From assembly GCA_052145775.1 (NCBI GenBank), contig JBKQNY010000089.1, positions 1 through 27,729 of the forward strand: a DNA stretch of 27,729 nt, in the 5' to 3' direction. The translations under genes were made by a program, and so were the position numbers. Source of the DNA: CAVYPR01 sp052145775 (GTDB lineage Bacteria; Actinomycetota; Acidimicrobiia; Acidimicrobiales; RAAP-2). The notes beneath the pieces are model-generated. The model saw only the letters and a list, made by a program, of their open reading frames with translations. It was not told the origin of the DNA and did not search any database. This document shows positions 15,744-25,700 of this stretch, piece after piece. Position 1 is the first letter of the stretch. Every line of letters starts with the position of its first letter.

Positions 15744-17059
15744 CCGAGCCAACCGCCGGGACTGCCCTCGCCGGGACCGTCAACCACGACGCGATCCTGC
15801 GCCACGCTTGGCGCGGGCGCGGGCGGGCCACCGTGGCCCGGTCGGGGGGGTGGGCCGACAGGGTGGCCCGCCGGACTCTGTTGCGCGCCCTCGACCGGGG
15901 CACCGGCGGCGCCCTCGAACTCACCGAGGCCGAGGGGACCCGGGTGCTTGGCCATGGCGAGCCGGTGGCCCGGGTGACCGTCCACGACCCGCGCACCTAC
16001 GGTGCCCTGCTGCGCTCGGGCTCGGTGGGCCTGGGCCGGACGTACATCGCCGGGTGGTGGGATGCCGACGACCTCACCGCCGTGGTCCGCCTGCTCTCCC
16101 GGCACTCGGCGGGGTTCCGACACCACCTCGACCGCCTGGGCTGGGCCGTCGGCCCGCTCCTCGACCTGGGAGCCCGGCTGCGGACCCCGGGGCGCCAGCA
16201 CGACAAGGCCAACATCGCCGACCACTACGACCTCTCCAACGACTGGTTCGCCCTGATGCTGGACGAGACCATGACGTACTCGTGTGCCGTCTTCGAGACT
16301 CCCGGTGACTCCCTGCAGGACGCCCAGCTGGCCAAGATCGACCGGCTCTGCGCCAAGCTGGAACTGGGGCCGGGCGACCACCTGGTGGAGATCGGCTCGG
16401 GCTGGGGCGCCCTGGCCCTGCGGGCGGCCACCGCCTACGGCGCCCGGGTCACCACCACCACCATCTCGGAAGCCCAGCGCGAGCACCTAGAGAAGCGGGT
16501 GGCCGACGCCGGGCTCTCCGACCGCATCACGGTGCGGGGCGACGACTGGCGGGACCTGCGGGGACGCTTCGACAAGCTGGTCTCGGTCGAGATGATCGAG
16601 GCGGTGGACTGGCGGTGGCACGACCGCTTCCTAGCCGCCTGTGCGGACCTGCTGGCCGACGACGGGCTGGCCGCGATCCAGGCCATTGTCATCGACGACG
16701 CCAGCTTCGAGCGGGCCAAGCACCATCGGGACTTCGTTCGAGCCATGGTCTTTCCCGGCGGCTGTCTGCCCTCGGTGGGTTCGCTCAGCGGCTCGTTGTC
16801 CCGGGCCACCGACCTGCGCCTGGTCGGTCTGGAGGACATCGGCCCCCACTACGCCGAGACCCTTCGCCGCTGGGCCGCCAACCTCGACGCCAACGCCGCG
16901 GCGGTGGCCCGGCTCGGCCTGCCCGCCGAGTTCCTCCGACTGTGGGCGCTCTACCTCTCTTACTGCGAGGCCTCCTTTCTCGAGCACCACGTGAGCGACG
17001 TCCAGATGCTGGTGGCCAAGCCGGGACGGGCCGGCTGGCGGCGGACTCCGGTGCCCTGA
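15740..17059 (+). CDS. Cyclopropane-fatty-acid-synthase-family methyltransferase
   Basis: This 439-residue SAM-dependent enzyme methylates double bonds of membrane phospholipid acyl chains. Motifs: YIAGWWDADDL (102-112), NIADHYDLSNDWF (158-170), MTYSCAVF (178-185), SAM motif VEIGSGWGALA (216-226), SVEMIEAVD with Glu287 aligning with the active-site Glu of E. coli Cfa, FPGGCLPS (338-345), and YCEASFLEHH with Cys409 matching the conserved cysteine. The usual LHT histidine is replaced by IQAI (Gln near 314), as in many relatives outside true cyclopropane synthases. The product may therefore be a methyl-branched, methylene or furan-precursor chain rather than a cyclopropane. The ATG overlaps the DUF1365 stop. 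It is the last intact gene of the operon; the insertion sequence begins 332 bp downstream. Confidence 0.9.
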   Translation: MTEPTAGTALAGTVNHDAILRHAWRGRGRATVARSGGWADRVARRTLLRALDRGTGGALELTEAEGTRVLGHGEPVARVTVHDPRTYGALLRSGSVGLGRTYIAGWWDADDLTAVVRLLSRHSAGFRHHLDRLGWAVGPLLDLGARLRTPGRQHDKANIADHYDLSNDWFALMLDETMTYSCAVFETPGDSLQDAQLAKIDRLCAKLELGPGDHLVEIGSGWGALALRAATAYGARVTTTTISEAQREHLEKRVADAGLSDRITVRGDDWRDLRGRFDKLVSVEMIEAVDWRWHDRFLAACADLLADDGLAAIQAIVIDDASFERAKHHRDFVRAMVFPGGCLPSVGSLSGSLSRATDLRLVGLEDIGPHYAETLRRWAANLDANAAAVARLGLPAEFLRLWALYLSYCEASFLEHHVSDVQMLVAKPGRAGWRRTPVP

Positions 17060-17391
17060 TCCGCGGCAAGTTACGCCCTTTCTCCTCCTTCACCCGGTGG
17101 TGGTGCCGGCGTCCTCCGTCGGCTGCAGCCGGCCGGCCCTGGCCGTCTGCCCCGTTTCCTACCCGGTCAACTCGCCGGCTCGGCGCTTCGGCCGGTGCCG
17201 TTACGACACTCGCGACGCCAACCCGCACAACCGGCCCTCGTCCTGGTGACCCCGGGCGAGGGACAGTTCAACAGCCGCCACGGCTTCCCCTCGAGCACCC
17301 GCCAGGGCATCGGGCGCTTCGAGCCGGACCCGCCCTGGTGGGGGATGGAGGGCTCGGCCTCGCCGGTCGTGGCCGGGGAGCCGTCCGCCTA
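17060..17391 (+). other. Gap with possible frameshifted coding remnant
   Basis: No intact gene is supported. Two overlapping plus-strand frames have strongly GC-biased third positions. One runs from about 17104 to a TGA near 17249 and contains CPVSYPVNSPARRFGRCRYDT. The other continues from there with LVLVTPGEGQFNSRHG and PDPPWWGMEG to a stop at the insertion-sequence edge. A single frameshift would join them. I do not recognise the product. Before insertion the final codon would read TAG, so the element landed in or beside the stop. Confidence 0.3.
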
Positions 17392-17410
17392 AGCTTGCAG
17401 TTAAACCCTC
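17392..17410 (+). repeat. Left terminal inverted repeat
   Basis: It is an exact reverse complement of 19198-19216. The outward bases CTA also match the right side, giving 22 matching bases in all. Confidence 0.9.
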
Positions 17411-17413
17411 CGG

Positions 17414-17773
17414 TCACCCCTGGGCGGTCTGCGCCAGGCGGATTTCGCCCGCCTTGGCCGCCACTTGGCGCATCTGAGCGATGAGCCGGCGCATCTTGCG
17501 GTCGTTGTCGATCCATTCCTTGTAGAGCTTCGCCTCCTCGGCGCTGAGGCGCCGGGTGACCGTCTTGCCGTCGATCTTGGCCGTCCACTGGTAGTAGGGG
17601 CCATGGGGCTGGGGCGGGTCGGCATGACACCGACACCCCGGCGTGGCGCAGTGGGTGAAGCGCCGGGTGACGCTGCCCGATGAAATGAGGCCGATGTGGG
17701 CGAGCTGTTCGGCCAGCTCTCGATAGCGGTCCTCGTAGCTTGCCAGTCGTTGCGTCGGGGTCGATCGAGCCAT
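17414..17773 (-). CDS. DUF6788-like accessory protein of the insertion sequence
   Basis: This 119-residue protein has an N-terminal helix ASYEDRYRELAEQLAHIG, the core RRFTHCATPGCRCHADPP with Cys42, Cys47, Cys49 and His50 as a possible zinc site, then HGPYYQWTAKIDGKTVTRRL and a charged helix to the end. I recognise the pattern as DUF6788, a family commonly found beside actinobacterial transposases; its function is not established. ATG 17773 has GGAGG four bases upstream. It is divergent from the transposase across 59 bp and ends 4 bp inside the left inverted repeat, so it is part of the element. Size, basic character and possible zinc knuckle suggest DNA binding, as a repressor of transposition or an end-binding cofactor; this is inference. 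Confidence 0.75.
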   Translation of the reverse strand: MARSTPTQRLASYEDRYRELAEQLAHIGLISSGSVTRRFTHCATPGCRCHADPPQPHGPYYQWTAKIDGKTVTRRLSAEEAKLYKEWIDNDRKMRRLIAQMRQVAAKAGEIRLAQTAQG

Positions 17774-17808
17774 CGTGCCTCCAGAGGAGAGTATCCCAGT
17801 TCCTGGAC

Positions 17809-17830
17809 CAGACAGTAGGCATACTGTCTG
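17809..17830. promoter_or_regulatory. 9-bp inverted repeat at the transposase start
   Basis: CAGACAGTA and TACTGTCTG are exact reverse complements separated by GGCA, ending 2 bp before the ATG at 17833. The right arm overlaps a possible -10 (CATACT, 17820-17825) for a leaderless transposase message. A protein or hairpin here would limit transposase expression and could also affect the divergent accessory gene. Confidence 0.6.
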
Positions 17831-17832
17831 CT

Positions 17833-19188
17833 ATGGCCAAACGACCTGGGAACGTAGGGCTCGTCGAGTTCCGAGAGGCCCTCTATGACTGTCTCACCCG
17901 CTGGGGTGACGCCCTGTTCGAGCTGGCCGACGCCGGTTTGTGCAGCGCCGGACCGATCGGATCGGTGCCCACGTTGAGCCTGGAACCCGAGTTCACCCGG
18001 TCCCATGGCAGCCTCTACAAGGCGCTCGCCAGGGGGCGGATCGACGAGGACGGGCTCCGCCGTCTGCTCGTGGCTTCTCGTCCGATTGACTGGCCCATGG
18101 TCTTCGCCGTCGACGCCTCCACCTGGGACCGCTGCGACGCCGAGTGCAGCCCCGAGCGCGGGTTCTACTACTCGGCGTCCAAGCACTCGGCCGGCCAGCC
18201 CATCGTGGCCGGTTGGTCGTTCCAGTGGATCTGCCAACTGTCGTTTACCCCCGACAGCTGGACCGCACCCGTGGACGTCCAGCGCATCACCCCCAAGCAG
18301 GACGTGACCGATGCCACCGTCGACCAGATACGCCGACTGGTCGACCTTGTTCCTTCCGATCGTGAAGTGCCGCTGTTCGTCTCCGACGCCGGCTACGACC
18401 CGATCGCCTTGGCGCACGGCCTCGGTGGCATCCGGGCCCAGCTCCTCACTCGGATCCGAGACGATCGGGTCTTCTATGCCGATCCTCCGCCTCGGCCGAG
18501 ACGGCCCAAGCACACCGGTGGGCGCCCACCGCGCCACGGCCGGCGCATGAAGTGCTCGGAGCGACGGACCTGGGGAAAGCCCACCGAGCACCTGGTGACG
18601 ACCGACCCTCGCTACGGCACGGTGTCGGTGAGTGCCTGGGCCGGCCTGCACCCCAGGCTCATCGGACGCGGCCGCTGGGCCGGCCACGGCGCGCCGCCGA
18701 TCGTGAAGGGCACCGTCATCCGCGTCGAGGTGGAACATCTCCCCAAGCCGACGGCCCGGACGAAGAAGACCCTGTGGCTCTTTTGGTCGGGACCAAGCTC
18801 CCCGGACCTCGACCTGTGCTGGCGGGCCTACCTGCGACGGTTCGACATCGAGCACATGTTCCGCTTCGCCAAGAACACCCTTGGATGGACGACGCCGTCG
18901 CTGTGCACGCCCGCCCAGGCCGAGCGCTGGACCTGGCTCGTCGTCGCCATGCTCACCCAGCTCCGACTCGCCCGGAACCACGTCGAGGATCTCCGACTCC
19001 CTTGGGAGCGTCCCCGAGAAGCCCACAAACTCACTCCCGCCCGCATCCGCAGGGGGTTTCGTCGACTTCGTGCGGTGATCGGCACGCCGGCCAGTCCGCC
19101 GAAACACATCAGGGCCGGACCTGGAAGGCCGAAGGGAACCTCGCGACCACCGCGCACGCGCTACCCGCCCATCAAGAAAGCGGCGTGA
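17833..19188 (+). CDS. DDE transposase (NF041680 family, IS701/IS4-like)
   Basis: This 451-residue transposase of the RNase H-fold DDE class catalyses cut-and-paste movement of the element. Likely catalytic residues are Asp94 in FAVDASTWDR, Asp185 in LFVSDAGYD, and Glu340 in RRFDIEHMFRFAKNTLGW, the YREK-like region of IS4-type enzymes. The N-terminal helical domain begins MAKRPGNVGLVEFREALYDCL, and the basic tail ends RPKGTSRPPRTRYPPIKKAA, both typical of this group. I chose ATG 17833 over a frame extension to 17740, because homologues begin at this methionine and the inverted repeat lies just before it. The sequence shows no frameshift or internal stop. The gene ends 9 bp before the right inverted repeat. 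Confidence 0.9.
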   Translation: MAKRPGNVGLVEFREALYDCLTRWGDALFELADAGLCSAGPIGSVPTLSLEPEFTRSHGSLYKALARGRIDEDGLRRLLVASRPIDWPMVFAVDASTWDRCDAECSPERGFYYSASKHSAGQPIVAGWSFQWICQLSFTPDSWTAPVDVQRITPKQDVTDATVDQIRRLVDLVPSDREVPLFVSDAGYDPIALAHGLGGIRAQLLTRIRDDRVFYADPPPRPRRPKHTGGRPPRHGRRMKCSERRTWGKPTEHLVTTDPRYGTVSVSAWAGLHPRLIGRGRWAGHGAPPIVKGTVIRVEVEHLPKPTARTKKTLWLFWSGPSSPDLDLCWRAYLRRFDIEHMFRFAKNTLGWTTPSLCTPAQAERWTWLVVAMLTQLRLARNHVEDLRLPWERPREAHKLTPARIRRGFRRLRAVIGTPASPPKHIRAGPGRPKGTSRPPRTRYPPIKKAA

Positions 19189-19197
19189 GCTGGACCC

Positions 19198-19216
19198 GAG
19201 GGTTTAACTGCAAGCT
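19198..19216 (-). repeat. Right terminal inverted repeat
   Basis: It is an exact reverse complement of the left repeat and starts 9 bp after the transposase stop codon. Confidence 0.9.
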
Positions 19217-19219
19217 TAG

Positions 19220-19750
19220 CTGGGTCGAGACCAGCCCGTCTATTTCCACCTGGACCAGAGCGGGATTGAGGCGCGGCAAGGACGCCGATCGCTCGACGCC
19301 GTCCGCAGGGACGGGACGGCGGCGGGCCCCACTGGCGTCTCCGTCCGCTTTGAAAGGTTACTCATAAGTAACCCAACATGAACAGGGAATTCCTCCCCTG
19401 GGGACGGTCTTAGCCACCCTGGCAGGTGTTTTCACCCAGATGTACAGCAGGTGATGACCTCCATAGGAAACGCCAACGGCCACCGCCATACTTGGCCCTG
19501 GGGCAGCAATGCGACGGAACTGGCCTGTCTGGATGGGACAGAAGGCCAAGAGTCGCATTCAGAGGGGAGTTCGGAGCACATGGGCCGCTCTTGGCGTCCG
19601 CGAGGGCTATTGCATCCGAGAGGAAGCCAGCAGCCGCGCGCCGTTGCCGAGCGCCGCGGCGCCACCCTTGCTCGGCGTCCAAACGTTGCCCGACGCCCCT
19701 CTCCACAGCAACCGAGCCACTTCCGGCCCACCTATCGAGGACTTCCCGGG
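19220..19750. other. Intergenic region upstream of the giant gene
   Basis: No gene is supported in these 531 bp. A frame from 19220 to about 19377 reads LGRDQPVYFHLDQSG on the plus strand with GC-rich third positions, perhaps a remnant cut by the insertion sequence. The segment 19374-19570 is AT-richer than its surroundings and has no recognisable riboswitch. The giant gene's frame is open back to an ATG at 19580, but the 57 codons before the chosen GTG are arginine-, proline- and glutamine-rich and do not look like a leader. Confidence 0.4.
19356..19373. promoter_or_regulatory. Inverted repeat GGTTACT-N4-AGTAACC
   Basis: There are exact 7-bp arms with CATA between them, in locally AT-rich DNA, 378 bp before the giant gene's start. 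The shape resembles TetR-type operators. No promoter hexamers could be fixed with confidence. Confidence 0.4.
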
Positions 19751-22700
19751 GTGCTGGACGCTCGTCGCGGGCACCCCGAGGCTGGCTTCGGCCTCGTCGA
19801 GGTGATCGTGGCGTTCACCGTCCTCCTCGCTGTCGTGGTCCCGGTGTCGTACCTTCTCGACAACATCCTCGGCCAGGCAGCGACCGCCAGGAACCACGTC
19901 CAAGCGCTTTCAATCGCCGAAAAGTGGCTGGAGAAGCTGAACTCGACAGGTCCCCCGGCTTTCAGCACACCGAATCGCCTTCCCAACGTCGGCAACGACA
20001 TCTACGAGGGCCAGAAATTGGCGACAACAAAACAGCAGCGCTACACAGTGAGTGGCACAACGAAGTACTACACGGTCGCCAAATTCACGTGGCAGACCAT
20101 CACAGACAAGCCCAACCTCTGCCTCTCGGCAACGGTTCCACAGATCCTCGATCTGACGGTCAAGACGAGCTACCTCGGCGGAAGCGTCACAGACTCGACC
20201 GAGCTTGACTACCCGCCGGACGGCCTCCCCACCTACGGCTTCCTCGGAGTCCAATTGGAGGGCAGTCCCACCAGTGCCACAGATCCGACACCACCGCAGG
20301 CGAAGAACGGACAACGGTACAAGGGTCTGAATGGTCGGATCGCCACAGCGCCGGTCACCGTCACCTCGGTGACCAACCCATCAACAATCCACACGAGCAC
20401 GGCTGGACCCGACGGGTGCGCCTTCTTCGAGCTTCCGGTTGGTACATACAAGGTCAAGGCGGGCAACTACAAGATTCTGACGACATTCGTCACGACCGGA
20501 TCCCTCGGCGCGACGACCATCACATACGCGCCGCGGGTGCAAGTTTCCCTCAGCAAGGTGACGGTCGCGGGCCCCTTCCTCTATGACGAGGGCGCCTATA
20601 TCGACGTCGATTACGCAGACTCGACGGTCACCGACGGATCCTTGATCTGCCCCGACGACGGTGAGTTCCAGTGCCTCGCGACAGGGCAGGGAACAACAGG
20701 AGGCACGACCGCAGCCACCAATGTCCTGTCGGGAACAAAATGGAAGTCAAAGGACCTTCCATCGACAGACGGCATCGAGAAGATTGAGTCCTCGGCATGC
20801 ACCTCCTCGTTGTGCGTGGCCGTCGGCTTTGGCGCCGCCGGCGCCGCTGCGATCACCGATTCGACGTCGTCATCGGTAGGGACATGGGCGGCCGCCTCGC
20901 CCCCGTCGACATTCGGTGTGACCATCCTCCACCAGGTGCGATGCCCAAGCTCGACAGCCTGCCTGGCCATCGGCACAACGGCGACAGGCGCCGTGATTCT
21001 CGGTATCGCCGCATCAAAGGACGGTTCGGGCGACATCACCCTCAATTGGTCAAAGGACACCCCACCGTCCGGGGTCACGTTGACGTCGTTGTCGGCTCTC
21101 ACCTGCGCAGGCACAGCGGCGTGCTTCGTCACGGGAGCCACTTCAGCCGGACCCGTTCTGTTGGCTGGGGCGGCATCGGGGTCAGCCGAGACGTGGGTCC
21201 AGGACATCCCGACTACACCGCCATCTACAGGGCCCAAGTACGGCACGTTGTCACAGCTCAAGTGCGTGAAGAGCTCGGCCTGCTTCGTTGTGGCGACAGC
21301 GTCCACGGCACCCGTGGTTCTCGCGGGAGGCATTTCACCGAGCCAGGAGGCGTGGTCAAAAGACACCTTGCCTGGCACGGTGAGCTCGATCTCCCAGGTC
21401 ACGTGCGCCAGCTCGACGGCGTGCTTCGCCATCGGCGTGTCCGCGTCAAAGCCAGTCGTCCTGGCTGGAGCGGTATCTCCAAGCGCAGAGAACTGGGTGA
21501 GCGACACCCTTCCCGCGACAATGAAGTCAGGGAGTCAGATCACCTGTGCTCCGACCGCGTGCTTCGTCATCGGCACAGACGGCTCGGGTGATGGGATATT
21601 CGCCGGGCCCGCGTCGTCAAGCACCTCCAGCTGGACGAAGGACTCGGTGCCAGGTGGACTGCAACTGACCCATATCAACTGCACCGGAACAACAGAATGC
21701 ATCGTGACCGGCGTCAACACCACAGTCCAGAGTGCGATCGTCCTCGTTGGTGCGGTGAGCAGCACGGCCGAGACCTTCACTACGGCAAACTTTCCGACCC
21801 CCGTCACAGCCGTAACGGCGAGCGCCATAAAGCCAAGCGGCGGTTCATCAACGGCGCGCACCTCGCGGCAAGCTGTCCTCACCAGCGCCGTCGTGGCCGG
21901 ATCGAACGCCACCAAGTCTCCATCAACGGCGAGGAAACCAAAGCTCGGCAACCTCGTCGACACGATCACCCGCGGCATGGGTGCCGGCACCCCGCACCGG
22001 GCCTTCCTCGCTGCCAACCCTCAGGCCCCTCCGCCGTCGATCACATCGTTTACCCCGACCACAGGGAGCATCTCGGGCACAACGACGGTCACCATCAAAG
22101 GCACAAACCTCAATGGTGCCTCCGCCGTCAAGTTCGGGACAACAACAGCCAAGAGCTACACCGACACAAGCTCGACGACCATCAAGGCCGTCACCAAGCC
22201 CCACGCGCAAGGCACAGTGAAGATCAAGGTCACCACGACCAGGGGGACCGCCGCCTCAAGCTCGGACTTCAAGTTCGTGCCTCCCGTCCCCACGATCACC
22301 TCTTTCAGCCCGGCCACAGGGTCGACCTTGGGCACAGCCACGGTGACCATCACCGGGACCGGGTTCAGCGGGACGGGCTTTTCGGCCACCAGCGTCAAGT
22401 TCGGCACAACAACAGCCAAGAGTTACTCTGTCACAAGTTCAACGACCATCAAAGCCGTTACCAAGGCGCACGCGCCGGGCACAGTCGTTCTCAAGGTGAC
22501 GACCGCCGGTGGAACCGCCACCGCCGGCTCCGACTACAAGTTCAAGGCACCCGTCCCCACGATCACCACGTTTAACCCGGCGACAGGGACGACCTCGGGG
22601 ACATCCTCGGTCACCATCACTGGCACCGGCTTCAGCGGAACCGGCTTTTCCGCCACCGCCGTCACATTCGGCACAGTGGCTGCCAAGAGCTACACCGTCA

Positions 22701-25700
22701 CAAGCTCTACCACGATCAGGGCGGTGACGCCGCCCCACGTGGCCGGCACAGTGAAGATCACAGTCACCACGGCCGGGGGCACAGCGACCTCGTCAGCCGA
22801 CTACAAGTACAAGGCCTCCACCCCCACGATCTCCTCGTTCACCCCCACTACAGGGACGACCTCGGGCACAGCGACGGTCACCATCACCGGCACCAATCTC
22901 TACGGCGCCACCGCTGTCAAGTTCGGCACAACAACAGCCAAGAGCTACACCGTGACAAGCCCGACGACCGTCAAGGCCGTCACCAAGACCCACGCACCGG
23001 GCACAGTGAAGGTGAAGGTCACCACGGCTGGAGGGACCGTCACTGCCGGCTCGGACTACAAGTTCAAGGCCCCAGTCCCAACGATCACCTCGTTCACCCC
23101 GACGACAGGCACGACCTCGGGCACAACGACGGTGGCGATCACCGGCACCGGATTTAGTGGGACCGGCTTTTCCGCCACCGCCGTCACATTCGGCACATCG
23201 CCTGCGAAGAGTTACACCGTCACAAGCTCCACCACGATCAAGGCGGTGACGTCGCCGCACGTAGCCGCCACAGTCAAGATCACAGTCACCACGGCCGGGG
23301 GCACAGCGACCTCGTCAGCCGACTACAAGTTCAAGGCCTCCACCCCCACGATCATCTCGTTCACCCCCGCCACAGGGACGACCTCGGGCACAACCACGGT
23401 GACGATCACCGGCACCAACCTCTACGGCGCCACCGCCGTCAAGTTCGGCACAACAACAGCCAAGAGCTACACCGTGACAAGCCCGACGACCGTCAAGGCC
23501 GTCACCAAGCCCCACGTGGCCGGGACAGTCAAGGTGAAGGTCACCACGGCCGGGGGAACCGCCACCTCGACGGGGAACTTCAAGTTCGTGGCCTCCACCC
23601 CCACGATCACCTCGTTCACCCCCGCCACAGGGACCACCTCGGGCACAACGACGGTGACCATCACCGGCACCAGCCTCTATGGCGCCACCGCGGTGAAATT
23701 CGGCACAACAACAGCCAAGAGCTACACCGTGACATCGCCCACCACCATCAAGGCCGTCACCAAGACCCACGTGCCGGGCACAGCTACCCTCAAGGTGACC
23801 ACGGCCGGTGGGACCGCCACCGCCGGGTCGGACTACAAGTTCAAGGCACCCACGCCCACGATCACCTCGTTCACGCCGGCCACAGGGACGACCTCGGGCA
23901 CAACGACGGTCACGATCACCGGCACCGGCTTCAGCGGGACCGGCTTCTCCGCCACCGCCGTCACATTCGGCACAGTGGCTGCCAAGAGCTACACGGTCAC
24001 AAGCTCGACCACGATCAGGGCAGTGACGCCGCCCCACGTGGCCGGGACAGTCAAGATCACAGTCACCACGGTCGGGGGCACAGCGATCTCGTCGACCGAC
24101 TACAAGTACAAGGCACCCACGCCCTCGATCACCTCGTTCATCCCCGTCACAGGGACGACCTCGGGCACAACGACGGTGACCATCACGGGGATCGGCCTCT
24201 ATGGGGCCACCTCCGTGAAGTTCGGCACAACAACAGCCAAGAGCTACACCGTCACAAACCCAACGACCGTCAAGGCCGTCACCAAGACTCACGCTCCGGG
24301 CACAGTCACGGTAAAGGTGACCACCGCCGGTGGGACCGCCACTGCCGGCTCGGACTACAAGTTCAAGGCCCCAGTCCCAACGATCACCTCGTTCACCCCG
24401 ACGACAGGCACGACCTCGGGCACAACCACCATGACCATCACCGGGACCGGGTTCAGTGGGTCTGGCTTTTCGGCCACCGCCGTCAAAGTCGGTACAGCGG
24501 CCGCGAAGAGCTACACCGTCACAAGCTCCACCACCATCAAAGCGGTGACGCAGGCCCACGTGGCTGGCACAGTCAAGATCACGGTCACCACCGTCGGGGG
24601 CACAGCAACCTCGGCGAGTGACTACACGTACGTGGCCCACACCCCGACCATCGCGTCCTTCAGCCCTGCCACAGGAACGACCTCGGGTACAACGACGGTC
24701 ACCATCACCGGCACCAACCTCTATGGCGCCACCGCCGTCAAGTTCGGCACAACAACAGCCAAGAGCTACACCGTGACAAGCCCGACGACCATCAAGGCCG
24801 TCACCAAGACCCACGCACCGGGCACAGTTACCGTGAAGGTGACTACCGACGGAGGGACGGCCACTTCCGGCTCCAACTTCAAGTTCGTGGCACCCGTCCC
24901 CACCATCACCTCGTTCACCCCCACGACAGGGACGACCTCGGGCACAAGCACGGTGACCATCACGGGCACCGGGTTCAACGGGACCGGGTTTTCGGCCACC
25001 GCCGTCAAATTCGGCACAACAACAGCGAAGAGCTACACCGTCACAAGCTCCACCATCATCAAGGCCGTCACCAAGCCGCACGTGGCAGCGACAGTAAAGG
25101 TAAAGGTCACCACGGCCGGAGGAACGGCCACCTCGGCGGGGAACTACAAGTTCGTTGCCCCTGTCCCCACGATCACCTCGTTCACCCCTGCCACAGGCAC
25201 CACCTCGGGGACAACCACGGTCACGATCACCGGCACCGGGTTCTATGGCGCCACGGCCGTGAAGTTCGGCACAACAACAGCCAAGAGCTACACCGTGACA
25301 TCGCCCACGACCATCAAGGCCGTCACCAAGACCCACGCGCCGGGCACAGTCACGGTAAAGGTGATTTCGGTGGGCGGTACGGGCACGGTGGCAAGCGACT
25401 TCAAGTTCGTGGCCCCCGCCCCGACCATCACGTCGTTCACCCCCACGACAGGGACCACCTCGGGCACAATCACCGTCACGATCATCGGGACCGGGTTCAG
25501 CGGGACCGGGTTCTCGGCTGCCTCCGTAAAGTTTGGGACAACAACAGCCAAGAGCTTCACCGTCACAAGCTCAACCACCATCAGGGCCGTCACCAAGCCC
25601 CACGTGGCCGACACAGTGACCTTGAGGGTGACCACGGTGGGCGGAACGGCCACCGCAGGCTCTGACTTCAAGTTCGTGGCTCACACCCCCACGATCACCT

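Larger units (their letters stand above)
17392..19216. mobile_element. Insertion sequence, NF041680/IS701-like, with accessory gene
   Basis: The element is 1825 bp, bounded by perfect inverted repeats AGCTTGCAGTTAAACCCTC (17392-17410 and 19198-19216) and flanked on both sides by TA. The flanking C and G extend the match to 22 bp, so the empty site would read CTAG with a TA duplication; no other target duplication fits symmetrical ends. It carries a transposase and a divergent DUF6788-like gene. Both frames and both ends are intact, so it may still be active. It sits between the lipid operon and the giant pilin-like gene. Confidence 0.88.

Noticed and set aside
17120..17131. CGGCTGCAGCCG palindrome as a terminator of the lipid operon
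   Set aside because: It has no loop and no following T-run, and is expected by chance in GC-rich DNA.
17401..19107. Minus-strand frame of 568 codons across the insertion sequence
   Set aside because: It is antisense to the transposase and out of frame with the DUF6788-like gene. It shows no domain.
19374..19570. A riboswitch (cyclic-di-GMP or cobalamin) upstream of the giant pilin-like gene
   Set aside because: Conserved core segments of those riboswitches could not be found; only small local hairpins are visible.
23315..25336. Very long minus-strand open frame (673 codons, Gly/Arg/Cys/His-rich) and similar ones at 25571-27145 and 20611-21507
   Set aside because: They are antisense shadows. 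The repeats lack stop trinucleotides in that frame, the products are low-complexity, and the plus-strand frame encodes clear TIG domains.
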